DNA of 64,000 bases from Staphylococcus sp. GSSP0090 (GCF_013391405.1 NZ_JACBFD010000007.1:62001-126000); one strand, 5' to 3'; positions 10,391 to 20,593 are shown, counted from the first letter of the stretch. Notes: a model not told the origin generated them from the sequence alone. Numbers and translations: made by a program.

Positions 10391-10434
10391 AAAAAAGCAG
10401 TTAGATGAATAAATTCATCTAGCTGCTTTTTTGT
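10391..10434. terminator. Terminator after pgpB
   Basis: A strong hairpin, AAAAAGCAG-T-TAGATGAAT pairing with ATTCATCTA-GCTGCTTTTT, flanked by A and T tracts. It can end transcription from the left (pgpB) and would also back up the isrR terminator on the other strand. Confidence 0.85.
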
Positions 10435-10442
10435 GTCAAAAT

Positions 10443-10615
10443 TTATTATAAAAACCGATTTTACAATGTAAAACCGGTTTTTATATTCACGTTGTCTCGC
10501 AACGTTAGTCTTTTACGGGCATATAAAAGGGGATATTTTTGAAAATGATCAATCCAAATAAGAACGAAATATGTGTGGGGGGAATGTCTTATTTTTGGTA
10601 TTGATAATCATTTTC
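10443..10615 (-). ncRNA. isrR: Fur-regulated small RNA, probable IsrR (iron-sparing response RNA)
   Basis: Seen: a minus-strand transcript of about 172 nt is predicted. The promoter has -35 TTGACA (10644-10649), a 16-base spacer and -10 TATAAT (10622-10627). Two Fur-box-like repeats overlap it. The transcript ends at a 14-bp hairpin with a U-rich tail (10451-10481). The RNA carries three C-rich stretches, the complements of G runs at about 10577-10582, 10529-10532 and 10517-10519, able to pair with Shine-Dalgarno sequences. Known: S. aureus IsrR is about 174 nt, Fur-repressed, encoded between arlR and pgpB, and uses C-rich motifs to block translation of iron-rich enzymes. Location, size and architecture all agree. 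Sequence identity itself could not be tested here. Confidence 0.85.
10448..10484 (-). terminator. Terminator of isrR
   Basis: A 14-bp stem with one G-U pair (arms 10451-10464 and 10468-10481, loop AAT). On the minus strand it is followed by U-rich sequence. Its symmetry lets it also act in the plus direction. Confidence 0.8.
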
Positions 10616-10653
10616 AATTACATTATACAACACTGAGAATGATTGTCAATTAA
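10602..10653 (-). promoter_or_regulatory. isrR promoter with two Fur boxes
   Basis: The 7-1-7 repeat TGATAATCATTTTCA (10602-10616) differs from TGATAATNATTATCA at one position and covers the predicted transcription start. TGAGAATGATTGTCA (10634-10648) differs at two and covers the spacer and -35. The minus-strand -35 TTGACA and -10 TATAAT are both consensus. The placement predicts repression by iron-loaded Fur. Confidence 0.85.
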
Positions 10654-10806
10654 ATTTGGATAATTTTTTCAAAATTTATGAAATACCTATATATTAAAAT
10701 AGTAGTGATTCGTATGATGAAGTATTTTAAAAACATTTGGAAATTTTTATGTAATAACTTTCTACAAACAATCATTTATTATAATATATAGTTTGAGGTG
10801 CTACAT

Positions 10807-11469
10807 ATGACAAAAATCTTAATAGTAGAAGACGAGCAAAATCTTGCACGTTTTATAGAACTTGAACTAGAACATGAAAATTATGACGTAGATATTGAAT
10901 ATGATGGAAAACCAGGTTTAGAAAAAGCATTATCAAATACTTATGATTTAATCCTTTTAGACTTAATGCTTCCAAATATTAATGGATTAGAAATTTGTCG
11001 TCAAATACGTCAAAATCAATCCACACCTATCATTATCATAACTGCGAAAAGTGATACATATGATAAAGTCGCTGGTTTAGATTATGGTGCAGATGATTAT
11101 ATTGTTAAACCATTTGATATAGAAGAATTATTGGCACGAATTAGAGCAATGTTACGAAGACAACCACAAAAAAACTTAATCGATATTAAGGGAATTATTA
11201 TAGATAAAGATGCCTTTAAAGTCACAGTAGAAGGTCAGCCACTTGATTTAACCAAAACAGAATATGATTTGTTATATTTACTAGCAGAAAATAGAAATCA
11301 CGTCCTTCAAAGAGAACAAATCATTACTGATGTATGGGGATATGATACAGAAGTAGAAACAAATGTCGTAGATGTATACATTCGATATTTAAGAAATAAA
11401 TTGAAACCGTTTGGTAAAGATAAATGTATTGAAACTGTCCGTGGTGTTGGGTATGTGGTAAGACAATGA
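10807..11469 (+). CDS. arlR: Response regulator ArlR, OmpR family
   Basis: A 220-residue DNA-binding response regulator. The receiver domain (1-120) has acidic Glu8/Asp9, phospho-acceptor Asp52 in Leu-Asp-Leu-Met-Leu-Pro, and the conserved Lys in Val-Lys-Pro-Phe. A C-terminal OmpR winged helix (about 128-219) ends in Val-Arg-Gly-Val-Gly-Tyr. In staphylococci ArlRS controls adhesion, autolysis, manganese-starvation response and virulence, largely through MgrA and Spx. The start is ATG 10807, preceded by GAGGTG; an upstream GTG at 10798 lies within that site. It overlaps arlS by 4 bases. Confidence 0.95.
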   Translation: MTKILIVEDEQNLARFIELELEHENYDVDIEYDGKPGLEKALSNTYDLILLDLMLPNINGLEICRQIRQNQSTPIIIITAKSDTYDKVAGLDYGADDYIVKPFDIEELLARIRAMLRRQPQKNLIDIKGIIIDKDAFKVTVEGQPLDLTKTEYDLLYLLAENRNHVLQREQIITDVWGYDTEVETNVVDVYIRYLRNKLKPFGKDKCIETVRGVGYVVRQ

Positions 11470-12821
11470 AACAACGCAAACTTAAAACAAAATGGATGTT
11501 AATTACTACGACCATTACATTTTTAACCATTTTTCTTTTTAGTATCATTATCATCTTCTTTTTGAGTAACTCTTTGAGACATAATGAAGTGGACGAGGCC
11601 GAACGTAGTTCCGAAGATATTGTTAAATTATTTGAATCTAAACCCATTGAACATATAACACCACTTGATTTAAATGCATCATTAGGTAATTTTCAAAAAG
11701 TAATGTTATTCAATGAAGATGGTAATAAAATAATGGAAACATCAAATGATAATGCAATTTCATTTTCTCCGAATATCGTACCGACAAATGTAAATCATGT
11801 AGCAGTTAAAAGTAATCACAACACAGATTATCTCATTATCACAGAACATATTGAATCACCAAAATTTAATGGTTACAGTGTCATCGTGCATTCATTAGAG
11901 GATTATAAAGCACTTGTCAGCTCTTTATATTTTATCGCGCTTATTTTTGGTGTGATTGCGACATTTATAACTGCAATTATTAGTTATTTCTTTTCTTCAC
12001 AAATTACGAAACCATTAATATTAATGTCTAATAAGATGCAACAAATTCGAAGAGATGGTTTCCAAGAAAAAGTAGACTTAACAACTAATTATGAAGAAAC
12101 AGACAATTTAATCGTGACATTTAACGAGATGATGCTGCAATTAGAGGAATCGTTTAATCAACAGAGACAATTTGTAGAAGATGCCTCACATGAGTTACGT
12201 ACGCCGTTACAGATTATCCAAGGCCATCTTAACCTAATCAATCGCTGGGGAAAAAAAGATGCCGCCATATTAGAAGAGTCATTAGATATTTCATTAGAAG
12301 AAATGACCAGAATTACAAAACTTGTTGAAGAACTCCTTTTACTTACAAAAGACAATAACAACAGTAGAGATGGTGAAATTGAAAATGTGGAGATAAATCA
12401 AGAGATTGCTTCCCGAATTAAATCATTAACGCAATTGCACAGTGATTATACATTTGAATTCGACGCGTATCCGAAACCTTTGAACATAAAAATCGACCGT
12501 TATCAATTTGAACAAATGCTCATCATCTTTATTGATAACGCTATGAAATATGATCAAACAAATAAATACATTCATATACAAACTAAACTAAGAAACAAGC
12601 AGATTTCTATTGAAATTACCGATCACGGAGTAGGGATTCCTAAAGAAGATATAGAATTTATTTTTGATAGATTTTACAGAGTGGATAAATCACGTTCTCG
12701 CAAATTAGGTGGTAATGGATTAGGATTATCGATTGCTAAAAAAATCATAGAACTTAATCATGGTACAATCAATGTTGAAAGTGAAGTCGGTGAATATACA
12801 ACGTTTAAGATTACCTTTTAA
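11466..12821 (+). CDS. arlS: Sensor histidine kinase ArlS
   Basis: A 451-residue membrane kinase, the length of the S. aureus protein. Two membrane segments (about 12-34 and 153-177) flank a small extracytoplasmic domain. A HAMP segment (about 178-230) and the HisKA dimerisation domain with phospho-acceptor His242 in Ser-His-Glu-Leu-Arg-Thr-Pro follow. The HATPase domain has its Asn box, Asp-His-Gly-Val-Gly-Ile and Gly-Asn-Gly-Leu-Gly-Leu boxes. ATGA overlap with arlR indicates coupled translation of the pair. Confidence 0.95.
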   Translation: MKQRKLKTKWMLITTTITFLTIFLFSIIIIFFLSNSLRHNEVDEAERSSEDIVKLFESKPIEHITPLDLNASLGNFQKVMLFNEDGNKIMETSNDNAISFSPNIVPTNVNHVAVKSNHNTDYLIITEHIESPKFNGYSVIVHSLEDYKALVSSLYFIALIFGVIATFITAIISYFFSSQITKPLILMSNKMQQIRRDGFQEKVDLTTNYEETDNLIVTFNEMMLQLEESFNQQRQFVEDASHELRTPLQIIQGHLNLINRWGKKDAAILEESLDISLEEMTRITKLVEELLLLTKDNNNSRDGEIENVEINQEIASRIKSLTQLHSDYTFEFDAYPKPLNIKIDRYQFEQMLIIFIDNAMKYDQTNKYIHIQTKLRNKQISIEITDHGVGIPKEDIEFIFDRFYRVDKSRSRKLGGNGLGLSIAKKIIELNHGTINVESEVGEYTTFKITF

Positions 12822-12893
12822 CGTTTAAAAAAGCATGGATTCAATATGAAATTTTAAACAACATAAACGTTAACCAATAATTTATAAAACACA

Positions 12894-12931
12894 TTAGCAG
12901 AACCAAAGTAAAAAAAGGTTCTGCTTTTTAA
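12894..12931 (+). terminator. Terminator after arlRS
   Basis: Stem AGCAGAACC / GGTTCTGCT (12896-12904 and 12917-12925) followed by TTTTTA. Confidence 0.85.
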
Positions 12932-12963
12932 TAATAAGTGGGTTATTGGTACTTTAATTTGTA

Positions 12964-13000
12964 TATAATAAGTGCTATTATTGATTTGTAAGCGTTTCAA
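12964..13000 (+). promoter_or_regulatory. odhA promoter -10 and cre-like site
   Basis: TATAAT at 12964-12969 fits a -10 element; no good -35 was found at the right distance. Downstream, TGTAAGCGTTTCAA (12987-13000) matches 12 of 14 positions of the CcpA operator consensus TGWAANCGNTNWCA. In this position it would act as a roadblock or start-site repressor. Catabolite control of this TCA-cycle operon is a reasonable inference. Confidence 0.4.
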
Positions 13001-13021
13001 CTATTTTGTGGAGGGTGTAAT

Positions 13022-15823
13022 ATGAGCAACGAAAGTCAGGTTACCGAGGCACCTGTAAATTTCGGAGCAAATCTTGGATATGTTTTAGACTTATATGATA
13101 TATATCTAAACGATCCTAGTGCAGTTCCAGAAGATTTACAAGTCCTATTTAGTACAATCAAAAACGGTGAAGCAAACATCACAACAAATACTGAAGGTCA
13201 ATCAAATGTGACTAAAGGTGATAGCACAATTAAACGTGTTATGCGCCTAATCGATAACATTCGTCAATATGGGCATTTATTGGCAGATATTTATCCTGTA
13301 AACCGACCTCAAAGAGAAAACGTACCGAAATTAAACATCGAAGACTTTAACTTAGATAGAGAAACTCTAGAATCCATTTCAGCAGGTATTGTGTCTGAGC
13401 ATTTTAAAGACATATACGATAATGCTTATGAAGCGATTGTGCGTATGGAAAAACGTTACAAAGGCCCTATTGCCTTTGAATATACACATATTAATAATAA
13501 TCGTGAACGTGTATGGTTAAAACGTAGAATTGAAACACCATACAAAGCAACATTAAATGATAATCAAAAAATAGAATTATTTAAAAATTTAGCTCATGTT
13601 GAAGGTTTTGAAAAGTATCTACATAAAAACTTTGTCGGCGCAAAACGTTTTTCAATTGAAGGTGTAGATACGCTAGTACCGATGCTTCAACAGACATTAA
13701 GAATTGCGAGCGATGAAGGCATACAAAATATCCAAATAGGTATGGCACACCGCGGTAGATTAAATGTATTAACCCACGTATTAGAAAAACCTTATGAAAT
13801 GATGATTTCTGAATTCATGCATACAGATCCTATGAAATTCTTACCAGAAGATGGTAGTTTACAATTAACTTCAGGATGGACTGGAGACGTTAAATATCAT
13901 CTTGGTGGTGTTAAAACGACACAATCATATGGTAGTGAACAACGTATTTCATTAGCAAATAATCCAAGTCACTTAGAAATCGTCGCACCTGTAGTATTAG
14001 GTAAAACACGAGCGAACCAAGATACAACAGATAAACCAGGTGCCGTTACTACTGAATTTAAAAAATCAATGCCAATTTTAATACATGGTGATGCGGCCTA
14101 CCCAGGTCAAGGTATTAACTTTGAAGCAATGAACTTAGGTAATCTAGAAGGTTATTCAACTGGTGGGTCACTTCACATTATCACTAATAATCGTATTGGT
14201 TTTACGACTGAACCTGAAGATGGCCGTTCAACAACTTATTCTTCAGATGTCGCTAAAGGTTACGATGTACCAATCATGCACGTCAATGCTGATAATGTTG
14301 AAGCTACAATTGAAGCTATTGAGATTGCAATGGCCTTTAGAAAAGAATTTAACAAAGATGTCGTTATTGACTTAGTCGGCTATCGTCGCTATGGTCATAA
14401 CGAAATGGACGAACCATCTATCACAAACCCACTACAATATCATGAAATACGCAAACATGAGTCAGTTGATATCTTATACGGTAAACAACTCGTAAATGAA
14501 AACATTATTTCTGAAGATCAAATGAATCAAATCTTCGATGATGTTCAAAGCACATTACGTGCTGCTCATGATAAAATTGATAAAAATGATAAAATGGATA
14601 ATCCAGATATGCAAAAACCAGATAGCTTAGCAGAACCCATCCAAACAAAAGATGAAGAAGTTAGCTATGAGCAACTTAAAGAAATCAATGATGCAATGCT
14701 ATCATACCCATCAGATTTCAATGTACTGAAAAAACTAAATAAAGTACTTGAAAAACGTAGAGAACCATTTGAAAGCGAAGATGGATTAGTTGACTGGGCT
14801 CAAGCAGAACAATTAGCCTTTGCTACGATAACTCAAAATGGCACACCTATACGCCTAACTGGTCAAGACAGTGAACGTGGTACATTTAGTCATCGTCACG
14901 CTGTGTTACATGACCCTGATACAGGTGCACAATATGTCCCATTACACAATGTACCTGATCAAAAAGCAACATTTGAAGTACGTAATTCACCGCTATCTGA
15001 AGCTGCAGTAGTCGGTTTTGAATATGGTTATAATGTACAAAACAAATCATGTATGACAATTTGGGAAGCGCAATATGGTGACTTCTCAAATATGGCTCAA
15101 ATGATTTTTGATAATTTCTTATTCAGTGCTCGTGCCAAGTGGGGTGAACGTTCTGGATTAACATTATTCTTGCCTCATTCATTTGAAGGACAAGGCCCAG
15201 AACATTCATCAGCACGACTAGAGAGATTTTTACAACTTGCTGGTGAAAACAATTCAACAATTGTCAATTTATCTAGCTCTAGTAACTATTTCCATTTATT
15301 ACGTGCACAGGCTGCTAACCTAGGGACACAAGCCATGAGACCTTTAGTAGTTATGTCACCTAAGAGTCTATTACGTAATAAAACAGTTGCTGATCCTATC
15401 AGTAAATTCACATCTGGTAAATTCGAACCTATTTTACCAGAAGAACACGATAAAGCTTCTGTTAAAAAAGTTATTTTAGCTTCAGGAAAAATGTTTATTG
15501 ATTTAAAAGAGTATCTGACAAAAAATCCAAATGAGTCCATTTTACTTGTAGCAGTTGAAAGATTATATCCTTTCCCTGCAGATGAAATCGCTACATTGTT
15601 AAATGCGTTACCTAATTTAGAACATGTAGCTTGGGTACAAGAAGAACCTAAAAATCAAGGGGCTTGGTCATTCGTATATCCTTATGTAAAAGAGTTAACG
15701 ACAGACAAATACGATTTGAGTTATCATGGTCGTATACAACGTTCAGCTCCAGCTGAAGGTGATGGTGAAATTCACAAACTCGTTCAAAATATGATAATAG
15801 AACAAAGTACAAACATTAACTAG
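13022..15823 (+). CDS. odhA: 2-oxoglutarate dehydrogenase E1 component
   Basis: A 933-residue thiamine-diphosphate enzyme that decarboxylates 2-oxoglutarate and passes the succinyl group to E2 lipoamide. Visible features are the N-terminal E2-binding-type segment (Tyr-Val-Leu-Asp-Leu-Tyr-x-x-Tyr), the His-Arg-Gly-Arg-Leu-Asn motif near residue 243, and the ThDP/Mg motif beginning Gly-Asp-Ala-Ala near 359 and ending in Asn-Asn. The C-terminal transketolase-like domain has [10 protein letters not shown]. The start follows GGAGGG. The gene is followed 13 bases later by odhB. Confidence 0.97.
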   Translation: MSNESQVTEAPVNFGANLGYVLDLYDIYLNDPSAVPEDLQVLFSTIKNGEANITTNTEGQSNVTKGDSTIKRVMRLIDNIRQYGHLLADIYPVNRPQRENVPKLNIEDFNLDRETLESISAGIVSEHFKDIYDNAYEAIVRMEKRYKGPIAFEYTHINNNRERVWLKRRIETPYKATLNDNQKIELFKNLAHVEGFEKYLHKNFVGAKRFSIEGVDTLVPMLQQTLRIASDEGIQNIQIGMAHRGRLNVLTHVLEKPYEMMISEFMHTDPMKFLPEDGSLQLTSGWTGDVKYHLGGVKTTQSYGSEQRISLANNPSHLEIVAPVVLGKTRANQDTTDKPGAVTTEFKKSMPILIHGDAAYPGQGINFEAMNLGNLEGYSTGGSLHIITNNRIGFTTEPEDGRSTTYSSDVAKGYDVPIMHVNADNVEATIEAIEIAMAFRKEFNKDVVIDLVGYRRYGHNEMDEPSITNPLQYHEIRKHESVDILYGKQLVNENIISEDQMNQIFDDVQSTLRAAHDKIDKNDKMDNPDMQKPDSLAEPIQTKDEEVSYEQLKEINDAMLSYPSDFNVLKKLNKVLEKRREPFESEDGLVDWAQAEQLAFATITQNGTPIRLTGQDSERGTFSHRHAVLHDPDTGAQYVPLHNVPDQKATFEVRNSPLSEAAVVGFEYGYNVQNKSCMTIWEAQYGDFSNMAQMIFDNFLFSARAKWGERSGLTLFLPHSFEGQGPEHSSARLERFLQLAGENNSTIVNLSSSSNYFHLLRAQAANLGTQAMRPLVVMSPKSLLRNKTVADPISKFTSGKFEPILPEEHDKASVKKVILASGKMFIDLKEYLTKNPNESILLVAVERLYPFPADEIATLLNALPNLEHVAWVQEEPKNQGAWSFVYPYVKELTTDKYDLSYHGRIQRSAPAEGDGEIHKLVQNMIIEQSTNIN

Positions 15824-15836
15824 GGGGAAGTTAAGC

Positions 15837-17111
15837 ATGCCAGAGGTAAAAGTTCCAGAATTAGCAGAATCCATTACAGAAGGTACCATTGCAGAATGGT
15901 TAAAACAAGTCGGTGATAGCGTTGATAAAGGTGAAGCTATTGTTGAATTAGAAACAGACAAGGTTAACGTCGAAGTCGTTTCAGAAGAAGCTGGTGTACT
16001 TCAAGAATTATTAGCAAATGAAGGCGACACTGTTGAAGTAGGTCAAGCTATCGCTGTCGTAGGTGAAGGTAGCGGTAATAATGCTTCTGAATCACCTGCG
16101 AAACAAGATACACCTAAGCAAGAAACTGAAGCATCTACAGACAACAAGCCAACACCATCAACTGAATCAACGAGCAGCGATGCTGACGATAAATCTCAAG
16201 ACAACAACCAGCGTGTTAACGCAACACCATCTGCACGTAAATACGCGCGTGAAAAGGGTATTGATTTATCTGAAATAGCTTCAGCTTCAAATGATGTAGT
16301 TAGAAAAGAACATGTTGATCAAAGCCAAAATCAAGCAAATAGTCAACAACCATCACAACCGGCTGCTAAAGAAGAAACTAAAAAACCAGCACAACAAAAT
16401 CCATCAAAACCAGTTATCAGAGAAAAAATGTCTCGTCGTAAGAAGACAGCAGCTAAAAAGTTATTAGAAGTTTCTAATAACACAGCGATGTTAACAACAT
16501 TTAATGAAATTGACATGACTAATGTTATGGACTTACGTAAACGTAAAAAAGAACAGTTTATTAAAGATCACGACGGTACTAAACTTGGTTTCATGTCATT
16601 CTTCACAAAAGCTGCAGTTGCAGCATTGAAGAAATATCCTGAGGTCAATGCTGAAATTGATGGCGAAGATATGATTACTAAGCAATATTACGATATCGGT
16701 GTTGCTGTATCTACAGAGGATGGCTTACTTGTTCCTTTCGTTAGAGATTGTGACAAGAAAAACTTTGCCGAAATCGAAGATGAAATTGGTAACTTAGCTA
16801 AAAAAGCTCGCGATAAAAAACTTGGTTTAGATGATATGGTCAATGGATCATTCACGATTACAAACGGCGGTATCTTTGGTTCAATGATGTCTACACCTAT
16901 AATTAATGGTAGCCAAGCTGCAATTCTAGGTATGCATTCAATTATTACACGTCCAATTGCAATCGATGCAGATACAATTGAAAACCGTCCAATGATGTAC
17001 ATTGCGTTAAGCTATGATCATAGAATTATTGATGGTAAAGAAGCAGTAGGATTCTTAAAAACAATTAAAGAATTAATTGAAAATCCAGAAGATTTACTAT
17101 TAGAATCTTAA
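15837..17111 (+). CDS. odhB: Dihydrolipoamide succinyltransferase, E2 of the 2-oxoglutarate dehydrogenase complex
   Basis: A 424-residue E2. The lipoyl domain (1-78) has Glu-Thr-Asp-Lys with lipoylated Lys42. A Ser/Thr/Gln/Pro-rich linker, the peripheral subunit-binding domain (about 126-160, starting Thr-Pro-Ser-Ala-Arg-Lys-Tyr-Ala) and a second Gln/Pro-rich linker follow. The catalytic domain carries the His-Arg-Ile-Ile-Asp-Gly active-site motif near the C-terminus. It transfers succinyl from lipoamide to CoA. The shared E3 is not in this window. Confidence 0.97.
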   Translation: MPEVKVPELAESITEGTIAEWLKQVGDSVDKGEAIVELETDKVNVEVVSEEAGVLQELLANEGDTVEVGQAIAVVGEGSGNNASESPAKQDTPKQETEASTDNKPTPSTESTSSDADDKSQDNNQRVNATPSARKYAREKGIDLSEIASASNDVVRKEHVDQSQNQANSQQPSQPAAKEETKKPAQQNPSKPVIREKMSRRKKTAAKKLLEVSNNTAMLTTFNEIDMTNVMDLRKRKKEQFIKDHDGTKLGFMSFFTKAAVAALKKYPEVNAEIDGEDMITKQYYDIGVAVSTEDGLLVPFVRDCDKKNFAEIEDEIGNLAKKARDKKLGLDDMVNGSFTITNGGIFGSMMSTPIINGSQAAILGMHSIITRPIAIDADTIENRPMMYIALSYDHRIIDGKEAVGFLKTIKELIENPEDLLLES

Positions 17112-17140
17112 TCCACAACACAAAATAGTTTACTAACCCT

Positions 17141-17174
17141 AATACAACGGCGTTTAACGTCGTTGTATTTTTAT
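17141..17174 (+). terminator. Terminator after odhAB
   Basis: Stem AATACAACG / CGTTGTATT with an 11-base loop, followed by TTTTATG. Confidence 0.85.
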
Positions 17175-17369
17175 GTATTTATACATTTGTGAGAATTTGC
17201 CCCAAAGTATGTCTATTTTTTACTATAATGATTTAGTAGTTTTTTAACATACGCAAATATTAGGGATTAATCAAAAATCATAATTAATATGCTCAAAAGA
17301 AAACAAGATAGAGACACATTGTATCTAATATGCTTTAATTAAAGTTAATATTATAGGGAGGGTATAAGA

Positions 17370-17996
17370 ATGATAAAAATAATAATTACAATCGTTGTTA
17401 TATTAATAATTTCAGTTGTTGGAATTGGTTTGTTATTTTCTTCAAAGGAAATTGAAAGTTATTTAAGTAATTATCCTCACACATTACAAGCTTTAATAGC
17501 GCTATTTACCTTTTTAACTTCTACATTAAGTATTGGTGTAGCATATGCAACTTATTCAAAAAATATCAAGCAACAAAAGAAAGTCGAAGATGAAAAACAA
17601 CGTCAATTCCAAGAAAATAGCAATCGTCTAATAGAAAATATTAGAGATGAGTTAAGAAATGACACAAGAAAATTAACCGAGTTTATATTAATAGTTGACA
17701 TGTACAATTTAGATTTAAATAAAGCAATTATCGAAAGTGATATTATAACGATACTTTCAAAAATGGAAGAGAATATTTTAAAAGAGAAAAAAGAGCATAC
17801 CACTTTATTAACTGGCAATGATATAAACTATATGAATAATTTGTATCAACTATGCGGTAATTCTCGAAGTATGATTGATATATATACAAACACATATGTA
17901 AAATCAACAAAAGAGGAAAATATAAGTTTTCAGAGAAAAATTGTAGATGAATTAATTGAATTAAGAGAAACTATTTTTAATAATAATCTTCCATGA
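17370..17996 (+). CDS. Orphan protein with two N-terminal membrane segments and a helical cytoplasmic region
   Basis: I do not recognise this 208-residue protein. Residues 2-25 and about 38-62 are hydrophobic and look like membrane segments. From about 65 to the end it is charged and mostly helical, with a likely coiled coil at 65-105 (Lys/Glu/Gln-rich). The start has AGGGAGGG upstream. It stands alone with about 260 bases before it and 320 after, and is more A+T-rich than odhAB. This is the left end of a region I regard as accessory, so horizontal acquisition is possible. No function is proposed. Confidence 0.7.
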   Translation: MIKIIITIVVILIISVVGIGLLFSSKEIESYLSNYPHTLQALIALFTFLTSTLSIGVAYATYSKNIKQQKKVEDEKQRQFQENSNRLIENIRDELRNDTRKLTEFILIVDMYNLDLNKAIIESDIITILSKMEENILKEKKEHTTLLTGNDINYMNNLYQLCGNSRSMIDIYTNTYVKSTKEENISFQRKIVDELIELRETIFNNNLP

Positions 17997-18272
17997 TTTA
18001 TCCAAAAAATTTCGAATGTAAAATTTATGCATAAACATTGTAAACTTGTTACAAATCACTAACAAACTATTGGTATGACAGTGTTAATATGAAAATAGCC
18101 AAAGTGAAATTTTCTTACTTATGAATCTAAAAGTTCCTTTTTTATATTAGGAAAAGAAAATATGAAAAAGAAGTGATCTTTAGTAGTTTAATAAATTAAA
18201 TAGTAGCATGATAAACAAATTAATGTGATAACCTAACCAGTAATCCTGATAAACTATTTCTATATACTATAA
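17997..18272. other. Gene-free stretch after the orphan gene
   Basis: About 280 A+T-rich bases with no coding frame or strong hairpin that I can support. It separates the orphan gene from the terminator of the XRE-cupin gene. Confidence 0.5.
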
Positions 18273-18318
18273 AACAAAGGCATCGATACCACATTTTAGT
18301 GGCGTCGATGCCTTTGTT
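18273..18318 (-). terminator. Terminator of the XRE-cupin regulator gene
   Basis: A long hairpin directly after the stop codon: AACAAAGGCATCGATACCAC (18273-18292) pairs with 18299-18318 with one mismatch and one G-T pair. The T tract reads on the minus strand. Confidence 0.8.
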
Positions 18319-18319
18319 G

Positions 18320-18868
18320 TTAATAATGTATAACCATATTAAACCGAATCGTTGCATCATGGTTATTGGCATAATTGTGAAACATATTCGCATTAAATTT
18401 TATTGATTCATTTTCTTTAATGATGAATTGCTCATCCGATAATGTAAGCGTCAATACACCATCAAATACAGTTATGTATTCTATAGTGCCAGATCCATGT
18501 GGTTCGCCGCTCATAGTGCCTCCTGGCTCAATCATTACCATATAGCTTTCAAATTTTTTCTCTATATCAAATTTAAAGTATGGATAAATTCGGTATTTGT
18601 TGTCATCTGAAGCTAAAGGTTGAATATCATTTAAAGTAATCTTTCTAATGATTTCATTATTTTCTTGAGTAAGCTCAGTAAATGAAACTTTGAGACCATT
18701 AGCTATTTTCCAAAGTGTCGTAATAGACGGTATAGATTCTTTACGTTCAATTTGACCTAACATCGTCTTACTTACTTCAGTTAGATATGATAAATGTTCA
18801 AGAGAATAACCATTTTGTTTTCTATAAAGTTTTAAATTTTCAGCAATAATATCATTGATTTCTTTCAT
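18320..18868 (-). CDS. XRE-family regulator with C-terminal cupin domain
   Basis: A 182-residue two-domain transcription factor. The helix-turn-helix is at about 6-62 (Leu-Ser-Tyr-Leu-Thr-Glu-Val-Ser-Lys-Thr-Met-Leu-Gly-Gln-Ile-Glu-Arg). The cupin barrel is at about 105-180, with the Gly-Glu-Pro-His-Gly-Ser-Gly loop and a final His-Asn-Tyr segment. Such proteins usually sense a small metabolite through the cupin and repress a nearby gene. It is transcribed away from the LysE-type exporter with about 110 bases between them, so that exporter is the likely target. Confidence 0.9.
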   Translation of the reverse strand: MKEINDIIAENLKLYRKQNGYSLEHLSYLTEVSKTMLGQIERKESIPSITTLWKIANGLKVSFTELTQENNEIIRKITLNDIQPLASDDNKYRIYPYFKFDIEKKFESYMVMIEPGGTMSGEPHGSGTIEYITVFDGVLTLTLSDEQFIIKENESIKFNANMFHNYANNHDATIRFNMVIHY

Positions 18869-18979
18869 TTTAAAAGCACCTCTATTTACAATATAACGTA
18901 CATAAAGTAAACTTTAAAGCATAAATGTTATAACGTCTTTCTAGACTTTATAGCGGCTTCGTTGGTAGGGGGGAGTAAT

Positions 18980-19567
18980 TTGATTTTATTAAATATGCTG
19001 ATTTACGCTGTCGTGGCAAGCTTTACACCAGGGCCAAATAATATTATGGCATTATTTTTTTCTCAGAATCTAACTTTTAAAAAAGCCTTACGTTTTTCAT
19101 TCGGTGTTGGTCTAGGATTTTTAGCTTTACTATTTCTGTCAAATATTTTTAATGAATCACATAATACATTTTTTCCTAAAATCGAAATTTTCATGAAAGT
19201 ATTTGCTTTTATCTATCTTATATATTTAGCGTATAAAGTATTAATGAGTTCTATTGGAGGACCCAAAAAATCATTTAATGAAAATTATAGTAATATAACC
19301 TATGCTATGATACTTCAATTTATTAATCCAAAAGGTGTCATTTATGCATTAACTGTGATATCCACTTTTGTTACACCAAATTACTCAAACTGGATAACCC
19401 AATTGAATCTCGTGATATTATTAGCTTTTATTGGCTTTCTAGGTACTTTAAGCTGGGCTATCTTAGGTACAATCTTAAAAGTATGGATTGCTAACCACGA
19501 ATTACCATTTAATATCATTATGTCATGCCTATTAATTTATGTAGCATTTAGCATTGTTCTACATTAA
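18980..19567 (+). CDS. LysE/RhtB-family amino-acid exporter
   Basis: A 195-residue integral membrane protein with about six hydrophobic segments and the family's N-terminal Thr-Pro-Gly-Pro-Asn-Asn motif. It would export an amino acid or related compound; the substrate is unknown. The chosen start is TTG 18980, five to eight bases after GGGGGGAG. The upstream in-frame TTG at 18962 has no ribosome binding site. Divergent from the XRE-cupin gene, a pairing commonly seen for inducible exporters. Confidence 0.85.
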   Translation: MILLNMLIYAVVASFTPGPNNIMALFFSQNLTFKKALRFSFGVGLGFLALLFLSNIFNESHNTFFPKIEIFMKVFAFIYLIYLAYKVLMSSIGGPKKSFNENYSNITYAMILQFINPKGVIYALTVISTFVTPNYSNWITQLNLVILLAFIGFLGTLSWAILGTILKVWIANHELPFNIIMSCLLIYVAFSIVLH

Positions 19568-19662
19568 TTAACAAAAAGCAAAGTCTATGATGTTGTTGCC
19601 TTGATAGCATGGATAATTTAAATCGTTGATTTTTAGGATTTTCACTATAGATTGATTCATTA

Positions 19663-19697
19663 CAATCATCTCAATGCTGACGTAGGTTGAATGATTG
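19663..19697. terminator. Hairpin between convergent lysE-type and araC-type genes
   Basis: CAATCATCTCAA pairs imperfectly with TTGAATGATTG across a 12-base loop. An outer pairing of AAAGCAAAG (about 19576) with CTTTGCTTT (about 19702) may extend it. Likely a shared terminator, though the T tail is poor. Confidence 0.4.
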
Positions 19698-19720
19698 TGT
19701 CCTTTGCTTTCAAAGTATTT

Positions 19721-20593
19721 TTACGATAAATGTTGCTTATAATAACTTCTAGGACTACAGCCATAAGATGTTTTGAATCTTCTGTAAAAATTAGAATAAT
19801 CACTAAATCCGCATTTTATGGCTACTTGTTGCGGACTATGACCCTTTTTTAACATTCTTTGGGCATTTTGTAGTCTCTTATTTAGTAAATATCGATAAGG
19901 TGGATAGCCGACCAAACGGGTAAAATGGTGCGTTATTTTATAACGACTAACAAAAAATTTCTTTTCTAGATCTTCTAATGAAATTTGATCAGCATAGTGT
20001 AATTCCATGTAGTCTAATACTTGTCGAACAAGTTCTGCTTCTGGATCATCGTTATGAGTCGATGAGTCGTTTTCTATGATGACTCTATTGAGCAGTACAA
20101 AAAATTGAGTCAATATCGCTTCTTCTGCCAATGCTTTCCCAAATTTTTGAGTATCTTGTTCATTAATCAATCCTTGTAATAAATAATATAATTCTCTTTT
20201 TTGTGACTCATTTAATTGTAGTAAATTTTGAAATTGAGATGATTGCAAGTTAAAACATTGCGTCAAATCAACGGAATCACTAGACAGTTTTTCTAATAAT
20301 TGGGCATCAAAACGCAGACCAATACGCTCCGCATGTCCGTCTACTTGTTCATCTAATTGATGGAATTCATAGGGGGTAATGATAAGCATTGAGCCAACAT
20401 CTAATTTATATTTTCTACCTTCTATGGTGTACAGTAAGTTTCCAGATAATGAAAAAAATATTTCGTAATGATCGTGATAATGTAGTTCATTTCCAAAATG
20501 ACCATCACTGATTTTATGCCATGCTGCGTATTCACCTTCATACGGTAATGAAATTGAGTCAAATTTAAATTTCATTGCTTTATCTCCATTCAC
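19721..20593 (-). CDS. AraC-family transcriptional regulator with N-terminal cupin
   Basis: A 290-residue regulator. The N-terminal sugar-sensing cupin (about 15-95) contains His-Tyr-His-Asp-His-Tyr-Glu. The C-terminal pair of helix-turn-helix motifs (about 190-288) ends in the typical Gly-Phe-Ser-Asp-Tyr-Ser-Asn-Phe-Tyr-Arg-Arg-Phe. The start could be GTG 20593 (six bases after AGGAGG) or ATG 20575 (after GGAGA); the first has the better site. It is divergent from the isomerase/dehydrogenase cluster 120 bases away and is its likely activator. Confidence 0.88.
   Translation of the reverse strand: MNGDKAMKFKFDSISLPYEGEYAAWHKISDGHFGNELHYHDHYEIFFSLSGNLLYTIEGRKYKLDVGSMLIITPYEFHQLDEQVDGHAERIGLRFDAQLLEKLSSDSVDLTQCFNLQSSQFQNLLQLNESQKRELYYLLQGLINEQDTQKFGKALAEEAILTQFFVLLNRVIIENDSSTHNDDPEAELVRQVLDYMELHYADQISLEDLEKKFFVSRYKITHHFTRLVGYPPYRYLLNKRLQNAQRMLKKGHSPQQVAIKCGFSDYSNFYRRFKTSYGCSPRSYYKQHLS

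Noticed and set aside
10545..10604. A 19-residue plus-strand reading frame after AAAGGGGA, ending in aromatic residues
   Set aside because: It is the antisense of the IsrR-like RNA. Its apparent Shine-Dalgarno and Gly-Gly codons are the complements of the C-rich motifs, and no plus-strand promoter precedes it.
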